DNA of 35,517 nucleotides, taken from NCBI GenBank assembly GCA_903896615.1, contig CAITYM010000053.1, positions 1 to 35,517 of the forward strand. Direction: 5' to 3'. The stretch comes from an uncultured Burkholderiales bacterium (GTDB lineage Bacteria > Pseudomonadota > Gammaproteobacteria > Burkholderiales > Burkholderiaceae_C). Made by a program: the position numbers and the translations under genes. Under the pieces are notes generated by a model, which was not told the origin of the DNA, did not search any database, and worked only from the letters and a program-made list of their open reading frames with translations. Below are positions 1 to 8,320 of the stretch, one piece after another; position 1 is the first letter of the stretch, and every line of letters begins with the position of its first letter.

Positions 1-306
1 CTTATTAAAATCAATAGGCTTAGTTTTAACCCATTTAATAAATTTTATGAATTCTGGATGCTGGAGTAGTAAATCTGCGGTATTGAATTGCTGAGCGAGT
101 TCTGTCTCAGTGAATAAAGCGTGAATTTGTCGATGACAAATACTATGCAGGTACTCAGTTTGGATGCCTCCTTTTGATTTCGGTATAAGGTGGTGCGCCT
201 CCAATTGTTTTTTTGGAATCTCTCTCAAACAAAGTGCGCAAACTATGGGTGCACTTAGAGTCCAAAACTCCTTTGACAATAGCTCCTTACGTTTGACCTT
301 TCCCAA
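1..306 (-). CDS. HNH endonuclease family protein, 3' end cut off by window edge
   Basis: An open frame runs from about 306 to the left edge without a stop, so the C-terminus lies outside the window. The visible 102 residues contain two CxxC-like elements (CALC near residue 22, and a later SICHRQIH) around AHHLIPKSKGG, which is the pattern of small HNH nucleases with a zinc-binding core. The proposed start is TTG at 306-304, preceded by AGGAC; an in-frame stop lies at 327-325. There is no ATG in this part of the frame, so the start is uncertain. It lies 32 bases downstream of the photolyase gene on the same strand and is probably co-transcribed with it. HNH domains of this size occur in housekeeping, repair and mobile contexts, so no specific substrate is proposed. 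Confidence 0.72.
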   Translation of the reverse strand, partial: MGKVKRKELLSKEFWTLSAPIVCALCLREIPKKQLEAHHLIPKSKGGIQTEYLHSICHRQIHALFTETELAQQFNTADLLLQHPEFIKFIKWVKTKPIDFNK

Positions 307-338
307 GTTTGTCCTGTGTTTTAATTAAAATCAAAAGC

Positions 339-1925
339 TCATTTGTACTTTTCCCTGTGCGATTGGGCTGTTTGCTTAATCAGGTCTAGCTTTTGTGCAT
401 CTAGTCGCAATAGATTTTTTAACTGCATACCCATACGAGGATTCTTAGTCAAAAGCTTTTGATGTCGTATGAGGAAGTCCCAATAAAGAGTGGTCATGGG
501 ACAAGCCTCCTCACCCGTAGACATACTCGGGTCAAATTTGCACCCACTGCAGTAATTGCTCATGCGTTGGATGTACTTGCCGCTTGCGATATAGGGCTTG
601 CTGGCTATGATTCCTCCATCCCCAAATTGTGACATGCCCAAAGTGTTGGGAAGTTCAACCCATTCAACTGCATCAACATACACACTCAAAAACCACTCAT
701 GTACATACTTAGGATCCACCCCGTACATTAAGGTGTAAAGACCCAGTACCATTAATCTTTGTATGTGGTGTGCATAACCGTATTTAAATGTCTGTGCAAG
801 TGATTCATTTAAACAATTCATTTCGGTCACACCGTTCCAAAAAAAGGAGGGGAGAGGGTGAGTTGCCTTTAGGGCGTTTAATCCAAGATATTCAGGCATC
901 TGGGTCCAGTAAATACCTCGAACATATTCACGCCAACCCAATATCTGTCTTATAAATCCCTCAACAGATGCAATTGGGGCTTTGCCGTCTATATAAGCCT
1001 TCTCAGCTGCAGCGACAACTTCGCGTGGATTCAAGAGCTTTAAATTTAGGAGTACGGAGAGGTGAGAGTGATAAAGCCATGGTTCTTGTGTCCACATCGC
1101 ATCCTCAAAGCTTCCAAACATTTGAAGTCGCTCACCTATAAAAATATCCAATGCCGCTAATGCATCTCTACGTGTAACTGGCCAGCCAAACTCAGCAAGC
1201 GAGCCTACGTGATCTGGATAAATTCTCTGAACAAGCTCAATTACTTCTTTAGTTATTGCGTCAGGCTTAATAAGGAGAGGAGCAGGAATGGGTGGAGGGC
1301 CGCTTTTGCCGAAGGACTGACGATTATCGGCATCAAAGTTCCATTGGCCACCAGACGGTTCACCATTGTCCATTAAGATATTGAATCTTTGCCTTAATTC
1401 TCTATACCAGTACTCCATTCGAAGTTGCTTGCGAGATTTTGCAAAGACTTCAAAGTCACTGATATCCGTAAAAAAATGATTGTCAGGATGAATTATTAAT
1501 TTAGTACCCAAATCCTCGCATGTTAATTTGATATCACTCAACACTCTGAATTCCCCCGGTTGTGTAACGTGTACCTCAGTTGGAGAGTGATGTGTCAAAG
1601 CTTTGGATAATTCACCTCTTAGTGTTCCAGTGTGGAGTGGAGATTCAATCTCGGTATAGTCTAAGGGCCAATTATTCGCCTTAACCTCCGCCGCAAAATG
1701 GCGCATAGCGCTCAAGAATACCGCAATTCGCTGCTTGGAGCTTGGAACATGAGTGGATTCCTGCTTTGCTTCAGCCATCCATATGAGATCTTGCCGCGGG
1801 TCAAAACCCGTCAAGGCCTTGGCATCTAAGCTGAGTTGATCACCTAAAATAATGACCAGACGTCTGATGGAATCACTTTTTTTCACAGCGGGTAGAGATA
1901 ATTTTGGGGTTAAGGTTGAAGGCAA
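339..1925 (-). CDS. FeS-type photolyase/cryptochrome (FeS-BCP, PhrB-like)
   Basis: The protein has 528 residues, a usual length for bacterial photolyase-related proteins of the FeS-BCP group, which includes the Agrobacterium (6-4) photolyase PhrB. These use FAD and light to repair UV photoproducts or to sense light. The N-terminus has the alpha/beta photolyase fold start (RRLVIILGDQLS near residue 21). The C-terminal half is the helical FAD-binding domain. Four cysteines at about 371, 459, 462 and 475 have spacings of 88, 3 and 13, the pattern of the 4Fe-4S ligands in this family. Its start overlaps the end of the DUF2256 gene by 16 bases, suggesting translational coupling. A repair role is favoured over pure signalling, but sequence alone does not separate the two. 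Confidence 0.93.
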   Translation of the reverse strand: MPSTLTPKLSLPAVKKSDSIRRLVIILGDQLSLDAKALTGFDPRQDLIWMAEAKQESTHVPSSKQRIAVFLSAMRHFAAEVKANNWPLDYTEIESPLHTGTLRGELSKALTHHSPTEVHVTQPGEFRVLSDIKLTCEDLGTKLIIHPDNHFFTDISDFEVFAKSRKQLRMEYWYRELRQRFNILMDNGEPSGGQWNFDADNRQSFGKSGPPPIPAPLLIKPDAITKEVIELVQRIYPDHVGSLAEFGWPVTRRDALAALDIFIGERLQMFGSFEDAMWTQEPWLYHSHLSVLLNLKLLNPREVVAAAEKAYIDGKAPIASVEGFIRQILGWREYVRGIYWTQMPEYLGLNALKATHPLPSFFWNGVTEMNCLNESLAQTFKYGYAHHIQRLMVLGLYTLMYGVDPKYVHEWFLSVYVDAVEWVELPNTLGMSQFGDGGIIASKPYIASGKYIQRMSNYCSGCKFDPSMSTGEEACPMTTLYWDFLIRHQKLLTKNPRMGMQLKNLLRLDAQKLDLIKQTAQSHREKYK

Positions 1926-2098
1926 GATTCATTCTTTTTTTTGTTTTTTCTGCACGCATCTGAACAGAATTTAACATTTTCCCAGTTTTTAGCCCAAGCT
2001 TTCCGCCAGGTCATCTTAAGTCCACAAGTTTCGCAAGTCTTACTAGGGAGTTTAGACTTATTTCCTTTAAAACTGTTCTCAGTTTTTTGATTGTTCAT
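1910..2098 (-). CDS. DUF2256 small zinc-ribbon protein
   Basis: This is a 62-residue, Lys-rich protein. It has KTCETCG near residue 21 and a second pair, FCSDAC, about 20 residues later. The CxxC and CxxxC pairs around a WRKAW-W segment are the hallmark of DUF2256. Members are short, probably bind zinc, and have no established biochemical function that I know of. They are often found next to photolyase/cryptochrome genes, and here the gene is first in the operon and overlaps the photolyase start by 16 bases. That suggests a helper role for the photolyase, for example in DNA binding or cofactor assembly, but this is inference. No strong ribosome binding site is visible before the ATG. Confidence 0.8.
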   Translation of the reverse strand: MNNQKTENSFKGNKSKLPSKTCETCGLKMTWRKAWAKNWENVKFCSDACRKNKKKNESCLQP

Positions 2099-2570
2099 AT
2101 TTGTGGACTGATTTCTTTTTAATTAGAAAATTGCAGATTAACGCCAGGTAAAGCATCTTGAACAAAATTAATTAAATACGTCATAAGGGGGGTAAGGTCA
2201 ATCGTTTTAAAAAAAATTGAGTGACTGTTATCAATTTTTAGAGTATATGAAGAAATTAAACATACACAATTAAGTTGCGTAATGTCCAACTTATGATTAA
2301 CTCAAGTCAAAGTATATCAAGTCGGAGATTTTTGCCACATTAACCCAAACTCAGTCCTGCAACCTGAATATTTTCATGCGTAGCGGGTAAATAAATCCCA
2401 AAATTAGACAAGAATGACCATAAAAAAATACACAATTAGCCAAGCATTTAAACCTGAGAAATTGAGTTTTGAGGAAGTTTTGATCTAAATCAAATCTCTT
2501 AATTTTTTAAAACCAAGTAATTACCTAGTAATACGAATTATCATAGGCCATTACTGAAGTCAAGTCTAGA
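2099..2570. other. Divergent intergenic region between photolyase operon and channel operon
   Basis: This 472-base AT-rich stretch has no convincing coding sequence on either strand. It must hold promoters for both the leftward repair operon and the rightward channel operon. It contains an FNR-type box (listed separately), a direct repeat of ATACACAATTA at 2262-2272 and 2429-2439, and TCAAGTC at 2302-2308, 2317-2323 and 2560-2566. A short inverted repeat, ATTAC-CTA-GTAAT, lies at 2520-2532. The functions of the repeats are unknown. Confidence 0.6.
2480..2493. promoter_or_regulatory. FNR/ANR-type box upstream of the channel operon
   Basis: The sequence TTGATCTAAATCAA matches the FNR-family consensus TTGAT-N4-ATCAA exactly and is a perfect dyad. 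Its centre lies about 84 bases before the ATG at 2571. If the factor acts as a class II activator (centre near -41.5), transcription would start near 2528, and a loose -10-like TAATTA is present at 2518-2523. FNR/ANR proteins respond to low oxygen. The match is seen directly; activation, repression and the identity of the protein are inferred. Confidence 0.6.
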
Positions 2571-4199
2571 ATGTCTGAGAACTCAAATTCTTTCATGAAC
2601 AACTTAAATAACCCTCGAAAACTGAGTCTTAGTGAATTACTTTATTTTTGGTTGTTTGATACCCGACAAATCCAAGGATATGGCCGCCAGGTTGAAAAAT
2701 TCATTGCCTTAATAATCATTGGCAGTGTTTTAGCTGTCATTATTGAGCGCATACCAGCGCTTGAGATTAAATATAGCGAAGCATTAAATGAACTGAATTT
2801 AATAAGCATTTTGATATTTACGATAGAGTATTTGTTACGCGCATACACTGCTAAAAGTAACGAGGCTTTCAAAGATTATAAGTATCCCCGACTCAGGTAT
2901 CTCGTAAGCTTTTATGCGCTAGTTGATTTAGTTGCTATAGCCCCTTTTTACTTTGCTCAATTCGTGAGCGTTGATGTCGAAATGCTTAGAGTACTTAGGC
3001 TTTTGCGCTTATTGCGTATGCTTAAATTTTCACGACAAATAATGCCGGCTTGGATAGAGTTTAAACGTTTGAATCATGGCAGAAGTTTTCGCCAAAAAGT
3101 ATTTGCACTCATGGAGCCTTCGGGTCATTCAGGACGATTGCATTATTTAGTGGACAACTTTATTGTTTCATGGATTGCTTTGTCCATATTTTGTGTAGTA
3201 ATTGAATCAGTAGATTCAGTACATCAATTGTTTGCTGAGCAATTTCACTGGGTGGATGTGGTGGCCTTCACAATCTTTACGTTGGAGTACATAGCGAGAA
3301 TCTATAGTGCACCAGAAAAAGCTATCTTTAAGCAAATAAGATGGCCTCGCTGGACGCACTTTGTGTCTGGACAAGCATTGATTGATCTAATCACAATCTT
3401 GCCTTTCATATTTGAACACTTTTTGCCTTTTAATCTAGACTTGCGATTCTTGCGCGTATTTAGACTCATGCGGATGCTGAAGTTAACAAGGTACACATCA
3501 GCAACGCAAACACTATTTAAAGTATTTAAGCGTGAGTGGCCAGTCATGGCGGCTGCTGTTTTTGTCATGATGCTTCTGGTTGTCCTTACAGCGAGTCTTG
3601 GATATTTGTTTGAACATGACGCACAGCCCGATAAATATCCGAATATTCCAGTCTCTCTTTACTGGGCAATTATTACCCTCGCCAGTGTTGGGTACGGCGA
3701 TATCTCTCCAATTACTCCGTTAGGACGCTTATTGACCGTGATGACTTCTTTGGCAGGAATTGGTATTTTTGCTATTCCATCTGGATTACTTGCATCTGCC
3801 TTCACAGATCAACTCAAATTAGATCGTGAAGAGTTTAGACGAAAAATTGTTGATGCTTACAAAAATGGAGAGCTAAACCAAGCTGCACACGAAGAAATTA
3901 TGGCTGAATCTGAACGGCTGCACTTGACGAGTGAACAATTTCAGAAATTATTAAAAGAAGCTAAACAAGACCTAAGAGACCGAGAAGCTCAATTAATTCA
4001 GTACGGACATTTGATGCTCGATGTAAAGGAGCACCCAGCATATACTGCAGATCAATTTGGCATTATCGTATCCCAATTGAGGTTGTTGCATAAAGTATTA
4101 GGTCAAGAACTCTTGACTCAAAAATTAACTGACGTGTCTCCCCCAAAACAGGAGGCTATACAAATTTGTGCGATGCTTTCTAAAGCAAGTACACGATAA
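2571..4199 (+). CDS. Potassium channel with two tandem voltage-sensor domains and one pore
   Basis: This 542-residue membrane protein has ten predicted helices instead of the usual six. Voltage-sensor 1 spans about 42-156, and its S4 has basic residues every third position (R140, R143, R146, R149, K152, R155). Voltage-sensor 2 spans about 195-308 (R292, R295, R298, R301, K304, R307). The two sensors resemble each other: FTIEY/FTLEY in S2, ALVDL/ALIDL in S3 and LRVLRL/LRVFRL in S4. A single pore follows, with S5 at about 324-346, the K+ filter SVGYGD at 372-377 and S6 at about 386-411. The cytoplasmic tail (412-542) is charged and probably helical. The next gene is a paralogue with the same architecture. 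Ordinary bacterial Kv channels have one sensor and one pore, and eukaryotic two-pore channels have two of each, so this layout fits neither. Confidence 0.88.
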   Translation: MSENSNSFMNNLNNPRKLSLSELLYFWLFDTRQIQGYGRQVEKFIALIIIGSVLAVIIERIPALEIKYSEALNELNLISILIFTIEYLLRAYTAKSNEAFKDYKYPRLRYLVSFYALVDLVAIAPFYFAQFVSVDVEMLRVLRLLRLLRMLKFSRQIMPAWIEFKRLNHGRSFRQKVFALMEPSGHSGRLHYLVDNFIVSWIALSIFCVVIESVDSVHQLFAEQFHWVDVVAFTIFTLEYIARIYSAPEKAIFKQIRWPRWTHFVSGQALIDLITILPFIFEHFLPFNLDLRFLRVFRLMRMLKLTRYTSATQTLFKVFKREWPVMAAAVFVMMLLVVLTASLGYLFEHDAQPDKYPNIPVSLYWAIITLASVGYGDISPITPLGRLLTVMTSLAGIGIFAIPSGLLASAFTDQLKLDREEFRRKIVDAYKNGELNQAAHEEIMAESERLHLTSEQFQKLLKEAKQDLRDREAQLIQYGHLMLDVKEHPAYTADQFGIIVSQLRLLHKVLGQELLTQKLTDVSPPKQEAIQICAMLSKASTR

Positions 4200-4207
4200 G
4201 GATGTCA

Positions 4208-5806
4208 ATGTTAATATTTACACCCTTTAAAAATATTTGTACTCTTTTATACTCTTGGTTATTTGATACAAATAATGAAGCAGGACTTGCTAAATTAATT
4301 GAAAAATCAGTTGCGTGGCTGATCGTCGCAAGTGTATTTTCGATTGCGTTAGAGCATATCCCAGAAGTTCAGGCACTGTACCGAGGTGAACTGCATATTT
4401 TTGACATTATTGCCATCATTATCTTTACAATCGAGTATTTACTCCGCTGGTTCACTGCTTCAAATAATCCGGACTACGCAGGCTATAGATTTCCAAGGCT
4501 TAAATATTTAGTTGGAATTTATGCGCTAGTAGACTTTATTGCGATAGCGCCTTTTTACATTGCCTTATTTATGACGGTTGATGTTGAGTTGCTTCGAGCA
4601 TTAAGGTTATTTCGTTTAATGCGAATGTTTAAGTTTTCTCGACTGCTAGTACCTGCCATTATTGAGTTTATTGATTTAAATAAGAAAAATACATTTAGGC
4701 GTAAGATATATTCTCTGCTAGAGCCAACTGAGCAATCAGGAAAACTGCAAGTATATTTTGATAACTTTATTGTATTTTGGGTTGCAGTATCAATTATTTG
4801 CGTTCTTATTGAATCTGTGGAATCTATACATCAAATTTTCTACCTCTTATTCCAATGGGTTGATGTTGTTACTTTCACAATTTTTACGATTGAATATGCA
4901 GCAAGACTGTATGTTGCCCCTGAGAATCCTGAGTTCAAACAGTACAAATGGACGCGATTGGCATACGCCAAGAGTTATCAAGCTTTAATTGATTTATTGA
5001 CTATCCTGCCCTTTATCTTAGAAGCTATTATTGTTTATCAAGTTGATTTAAGATTTTTACGAGTCTTTAGACTCATGCGATTGCTGAAACTGACTCGCTA
5101 TTCATCGGCAACACAAACCTTGACTGGAGTACTAAAACGAGAACGTCCAATCATATTTTCAGCAATGTTCGTACTGTTTCTACTTATCCTTTTGACGGCT
5201 AGTTTAGGATATTTGCTTGAGCATGATGCTCAGCCTGATGTATTCACCAATATCCCCGAGGCAATCTATTGGTCAATGACAACTCTCTCATCCATAGGTT
5301 ATGGTGATATGACGCCAATTACGCCCCTTGGGCGCTTTATGACTTCAATCGTTGCACTAATTGGAGTGGGGATTTTTGCTATTCCAGCAGGCGTACTTGC
5401 TTCAGCATTTACAGACCAATTACAACAGGATCGGGAGGCGCTTAAACGCAAAATCGGTAAAGTATTTGCTTCTGGAGAATTGGATCAAGACCACTTACTG
5501 GAAATTAAACAAGAAGCTGAACGTTTGCATATCTCGGCTACCTCGCAACAAAGGATCATGGAGGAAGCGGAGAGAGAGTTTAAAGAATCATTAGCTGGAA
5601 AGGCTCAATTTAGTGGATTAATAATCAATGTACTTGACCATCCTGAATATGCTGCCCAGCAGTTTCAGACCCTGATTGATCAATTGTCTTTTTTGGTATC
5701 TGCCTCAGAAATGAAAAATCTTCATACTGATTTGTCTAGTCAATTTGGAGATGAATCAGATGAAATTAAAATATTTAACCTACTAACTTCTAAAATTAGC
5801 ACTTGA
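4208..5806 (+). CDS. Second double-voltage-sensor potassium channel, paralogue of the preceding gene
   Basis: The 532-residue protein is colinear with its upstream neighbour. It has sensor 1 (S4 from about residue 130, basic residue every third position), sensor 2 (S4 about 282-297), S5, the filter SSIGYGD (G-Y-G at 364-366), S6, and a tail containing the shared ERLHIS element. An earlier in-frame ATG exists at 4202. ATG 4208 is preferred because TAAGGA at 4197-4202 lies five bases before it and would overlap the earlier start. Only a few bases separate the two genes, so they are almost certainly one transcript. K+ filters form from four pore subunits, so the two products could form heteromers. 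The filter flanks differ (TLASVGYGDI versus TLSSIGYGDM), so the copies have diverged. Confidence 0.87.
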   Translation: MLIFTPFKNICTLLYSWLFDTNNEAGLAKLIEKSVAWLIVASVFSIALEHIPEVQALYRGELHIFDIIAIIIFTIEYLLRWFTASNNPDYAGYRFPRLKYLVGIYALVDFIAIAPFYIALFMTVDVELLRALRLFRLMRMFKFSRLLVPAIIEFIDLNKKNTFRRKIYSLLEPTEQSGKLQVYFDNFIVFWVAVSIICVLIESVESIHQIFYLLFQWVDVVTFTIFTIEYAARLYVAPENPEFKQYKWTRLAYAKSYQALIDLLTILPFILEAIIVYQVDLRFLRVFRLMRLLKLTRYSSATQTLTGVLKRERPIIFSAMFVLFLLILLTASLGYLLEHDAQPDVFTNIPEAIYWSMTTLSSIGYGDMTPITPLGRFMTSIVALIGVGIFAIPAGVLASAFTDQLQQDREALKRKIGKVFASGELDQDHLLEIKQEAERLHISATSQQRIMEEAEREFKESLAGKAQFSGLIINVLDHPEYAAQQFQTLIDQLSFLVSASEMKNLHTDLSSQFGDESDEIKIFNLLTSKIST

Positions 5807-5868
5807 GGTTAGCGCGTCGTTGATACATGAGTGCTTTAAAAGAGTGTAAATTAAGAGTTTGCACGAAT

Positions 5869-5901
5869 ATTATTTCGCCTAATTCCTAAGGGAAAAATAA
5901 T
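5869..5901. terminator. Possible hairpin after the channel operon
   Basis: ATTATTT at 5869-5875 pairs with AAATAAT at 5895-5901. A few further pairs (CCT with AGG) are possible inside if one base is bulged. It lies about 60 bases after the second channel's stop. The stem is AT-rich and no T-run follows, so it is a weak terminator candidate. It could equally be a protein-binding dyad in the leader of the next gene. Confidence 0.22.
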
Positions 5902-6012
5902 CTCCCAATAAGTGTTCTTACCTAGTACACAGTCTTTAAATGTTGCCACAATTGAAGTGAAGTTGCTAATTTTCAAAGTAACCTTATCTCAAAATTAGAA
6001 ATCTACATTTAA

Positions 6013-7080
6013 ATGACTAATAATACTCAGCGTCCTGGCAAAGCACCTTATCTGCGAATAGCGACCGAGGAGGCATTTTGCCCTACCGAAATGCTCGACA
6101 TTTTTCGTAATATTTTGAAGCAACCTCAGGTCGATCCTGGTTTTCAAAGTCTTATGGGTTTTTATATGAGCAGTCCAAGTGAGCGTGCAAAGCACATCAT
6201 GCGTTGTCTGACGGACCTGGATCAAATTCGTATAGGACATATGGATGAAGCCGGGATTGATATGCAAATCATTGCACTAACTGCCCCTGGAGTGCAGTTT
6301 ATGGAGACAGCCAGCGCGGTGTCATTTGCTAAGTTCGCCAATGATGAATTAGCTGCAGGCGTGCGTCGTCATCCTACGCGTTTCGCAGGCATGATAGCCA
6401 TTGCCCCGCAAGACCCTGCAGCAGCAGCAAAAGAGATTCAGCGCGGCGTTAATCAACTTGGAATGAATTCAGTCATTATTAATTCGCATACTCAGGGTGA
6501 ATACTTATCTGATCCGAAGTTCTGGGAGATCTTTGAAGCAGCGCAGGCGCACGATACCCCTATCTACATACATCCCAATACTCCACCAGCGAACATGATT
6601 CAGCCATTTTTAGAATCAGGCTTGGATGGTGCTATTTTTGGTTTTGGTGTTGAAACTGCGTTGCACGCACTTAAACTCATTACCGCAGGCGTATTTGATC
6701 ATTTTCCAAAGTTGCAGATTATCTTGGGGCATATGGGAGAAGCGTTGCCGTTTTGGTCTTATCGATTGGATTATATGCATGCTGCTACGGTACGCTCTAA
6801 TCGTTACGACTGCGTTAAACCACTCAAGCGTAAACCTAGTGATTATTTACGTGAAAACTTTCATATCACCTGTAGCGGTGTTGCTTGGCATAAGGCCATC
6901 TCATTTACCCAGGATGTAGTAGGTGAGGATAGGGTTCTGTATGCTATGGACTATCCGTATCAATATGCTATAGATGAAGTTCATTCGCTTGATGCAATGG
7001 ATATGAATCCGGTAGCAAAGAAAAAATTCTATCAAACCAATGCTGAAGCATTATTCAAAATCCCTTCAAGAAACTCATGA
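6013..7080 (+). CDS. Amidohydrolase-2 family metal-dependent decarboxylase/hydrolase (LigW/gamma-resorcylate decarboxylase-like)
   Basis: The 355-residue TIM-barrel protein belongs to the amidohydrolase-2 (ACMSD-related) family. Candidate metal and catalytic residues are E19 in ATEEA, H187 in YIHPN, H240 in LGHMGE and D313 in AMDYPY. The E-x-A start of the first motif resembles 5-carboxyvanillate decarboxylase LigW; gamma-resorcylate decarboxylases have E-x-H. Relatives act on aromatic carboxylates, including 3,6-dihydroxypicolinate decarboxylases. A non-oxidative aromatic decarboxylase is therefore the best guess, but hydrolytic members exist. Its stop codon overlaps the start of a Bug-type binding protein (ATGA), linking it to uptake of an organic acid. 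The ribosome binding site before ATG 6013 is weak. Confidence 0.82.
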   Translation: MTNNTQRPGKAPYLRIATEEAFCPTEMLDIFRNILKQPQVDPGFQSLMGFYMSSPSERAKHIMRCLTDLDQIRIGHMDEAGIDMQIIALTAPGVQFMETASAVSFAKFANDELAAGVRRHPTRFAGMIAIAPQDPAAAAKEIQRGVNQLGMNSVIINSHTQGEYLSDPKFWEIFEAAQAHDTPIYIHPNTPPANMIQPFLESGLDGAIFGFGVETALHALKLITAGVFDHFPKLQIILGHMGEALPFWSYRLDYMHAATVRSNRYDCVKPLKRKPSDYLRENFHITCSGVAWHKAISFTQDVVGEDRVLYAMDYPYQYAIDEVHSLDAMDMNPVAKKKFYQTNAEALFKIPSRNS

Positions 7081-8039
7081 AGTCATTCTTTCGGTATCCA
7101 CTAGTATTGCTAGGCCTTGTCTTTGTGGTTTCTGCATTTGCGCAGTCAAGTAATATTCCCATTAAAATCGTAGTACCCTTTACCCCGGGGACTGGAATGG
7201 ACACTATAGCTCGAACTGTTCAGACTCAACTCGGGGAGCGGATGGGTCAAACAGTATTGGTGCAAAATATCCCCGGTGCTAGTGGAAATATTGGGGCTGA
7301 TTTTGTCGCTAAATCCGCGCCAGATGGAAATACCATTTTGATGGGTGCGAACACAATGTTGATCGCTTCACAACTTTATAAAAGCGCAACATTTAATCCC
7401 TTAAAAGATTTTACTCCCGTATCCATGGCCGCGTATGGAACGCTGATGCTAGTTGCTAATCCCAAATTTGATATTAAATCAGTCAAGCAATTGGTGGCTC
7501 TATCAATGGCCAGACCTGGGTTTGTCACCTTTGGATCACCAGGTGTTGGTACTCCGCATCACATGGCTATGGAGTTATTCAAGCTTGAGACTAAGTCCTT
7601 TATGTTGCATGTGCCTTATCGAGGATCTGCAGGATATACCCAAGACTTGCTGGCTGGAGAGGTTATGGTAGGGTTTTTACCCGTTCATGTTGCTCAAGAT
7701 TTCGTTAAGTCTGGTAAGTTGATTGCATTGGCAGTAGGTGGGTCAAGGCGCCATCCTGTCGCTTTGGATGTACCAACCTTTCAAGAGCTTGGTTATAAAG
7801 AGATAAATGTCGACCTGTGGTACGCATTCTTTGTTCCAGTTAAAACGCCGATTGCCATCGTCAATAAACTTAATTCTGAATTTGTAAATATTTTGCAACA
7901 ACAACAGGTTAAAGATATTTTAGGTAAAGCAGGTTTGGACGCCAGTTCCTCTACCCCTGAGGAATTAAGTGCGATAGAGGCAAAAGATTATCCAAGGTGG
8001 GGGCGTGTTATTAAGTTAAAAAATATTATTGCTGAATAA
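7077..8039 (+). CDS. Bug-family (tripartite tricarboxylate transporter) substrate-binding protein
   Basis: This 320-residue periplasmic protein has a Sec signal peptide (hydrophobic core about 7-20, likely cleavage after AFA near residue 22). The mature start is IKIVVPFTPG, with GTGMDTIAR following and APDGNTILMG near residue 80, all typical of the Bug/TctC family. Bug proteins bind carboxylates or aromatic acids and normally deliver them to TctAB membrane subunits, which are absent from this window; such orphan receptors are very common in Burkholderiales. The four-base overlap with the amidohydrolase gene suggests that its ligand is the decarboxylase substrate or a relative. Confidence 0.93.
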   Translation: MKSFFRYPLVLLGLVFVVSAFAQSSNIPIKIVVPFTPGTGMDTIARTVQTQLGERMGQTVLVQNIPGASGNIGADFVAKSAPDGNTILMGANTMLIASQLYKSATFNPLKDFTPVSMAAYGTLMLVANPKFDIKSVKQLVALSMARPGFVTFGSPGVGTPHHMAMELFKLETKSFMLHVPYRGSAGYTQDLLAGEVMVGFLPVHVAQDFVKSGKLIALAVGGSRRHPVALDVPTFQELGYKEINVDLWYAFFVPVKTPIAIVNKLNSEFVNILQQQQVKDILGKAGLDASSSTPEELSAIEAKDYPRWGRVIKLKNIIAE

Positions 8040-8095
8040 ATTGCCTCCTTATTGCAATCATCATCCTACACACCAATTATTTTTAGACCAAATGT

Positions 8096-8111
8096 AACAG
8101 TGTTTACTGTT
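8096..8111. promoter_or_regulatory. Inverted repeat AACAGT-N4-ACTGTT, operator candidate
   Basis: A perfect six-base dyad, AACAGT at 8096-8101 and ACTGTT at 8106-8111, lies between the Bug gene and the PACE gene. There is no T-run after it, so a terminator is unlikely. It could bind a regulator of the downstream efflux gene, but no regulator is encoded nearby. The rest of 8040-8320 shows no coding sequence; an isolated TTGACA at 8239-8244 lacks a well-spaced -10. Confidence 0.25.
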
Positions 8112-8320
8112 TGATTGAAACTGTAGCCTTAAGAGTTGAGTTTTTCATTCCAGTTTTTGTTTTAGCGATAAATGAATGGTGCAACTATTATCAGCGTGCA
8201 ATAATGGCAAAGTTTAATTTTTACTTAACACGAGCCAATTGACATTTTTTTATTATCGATGTGGGCCTTGGTCGTTAGGGTGCTTTTATGTATTTATTAG
8301 GCTGATATTTCAGAAATCTG

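Noticed and set aside
8239..8244. TTGACA as -35 box for the PACE gene
   Set aside because: TATTAT follows after only six bases and nothing -10-like lies at the right spacing.
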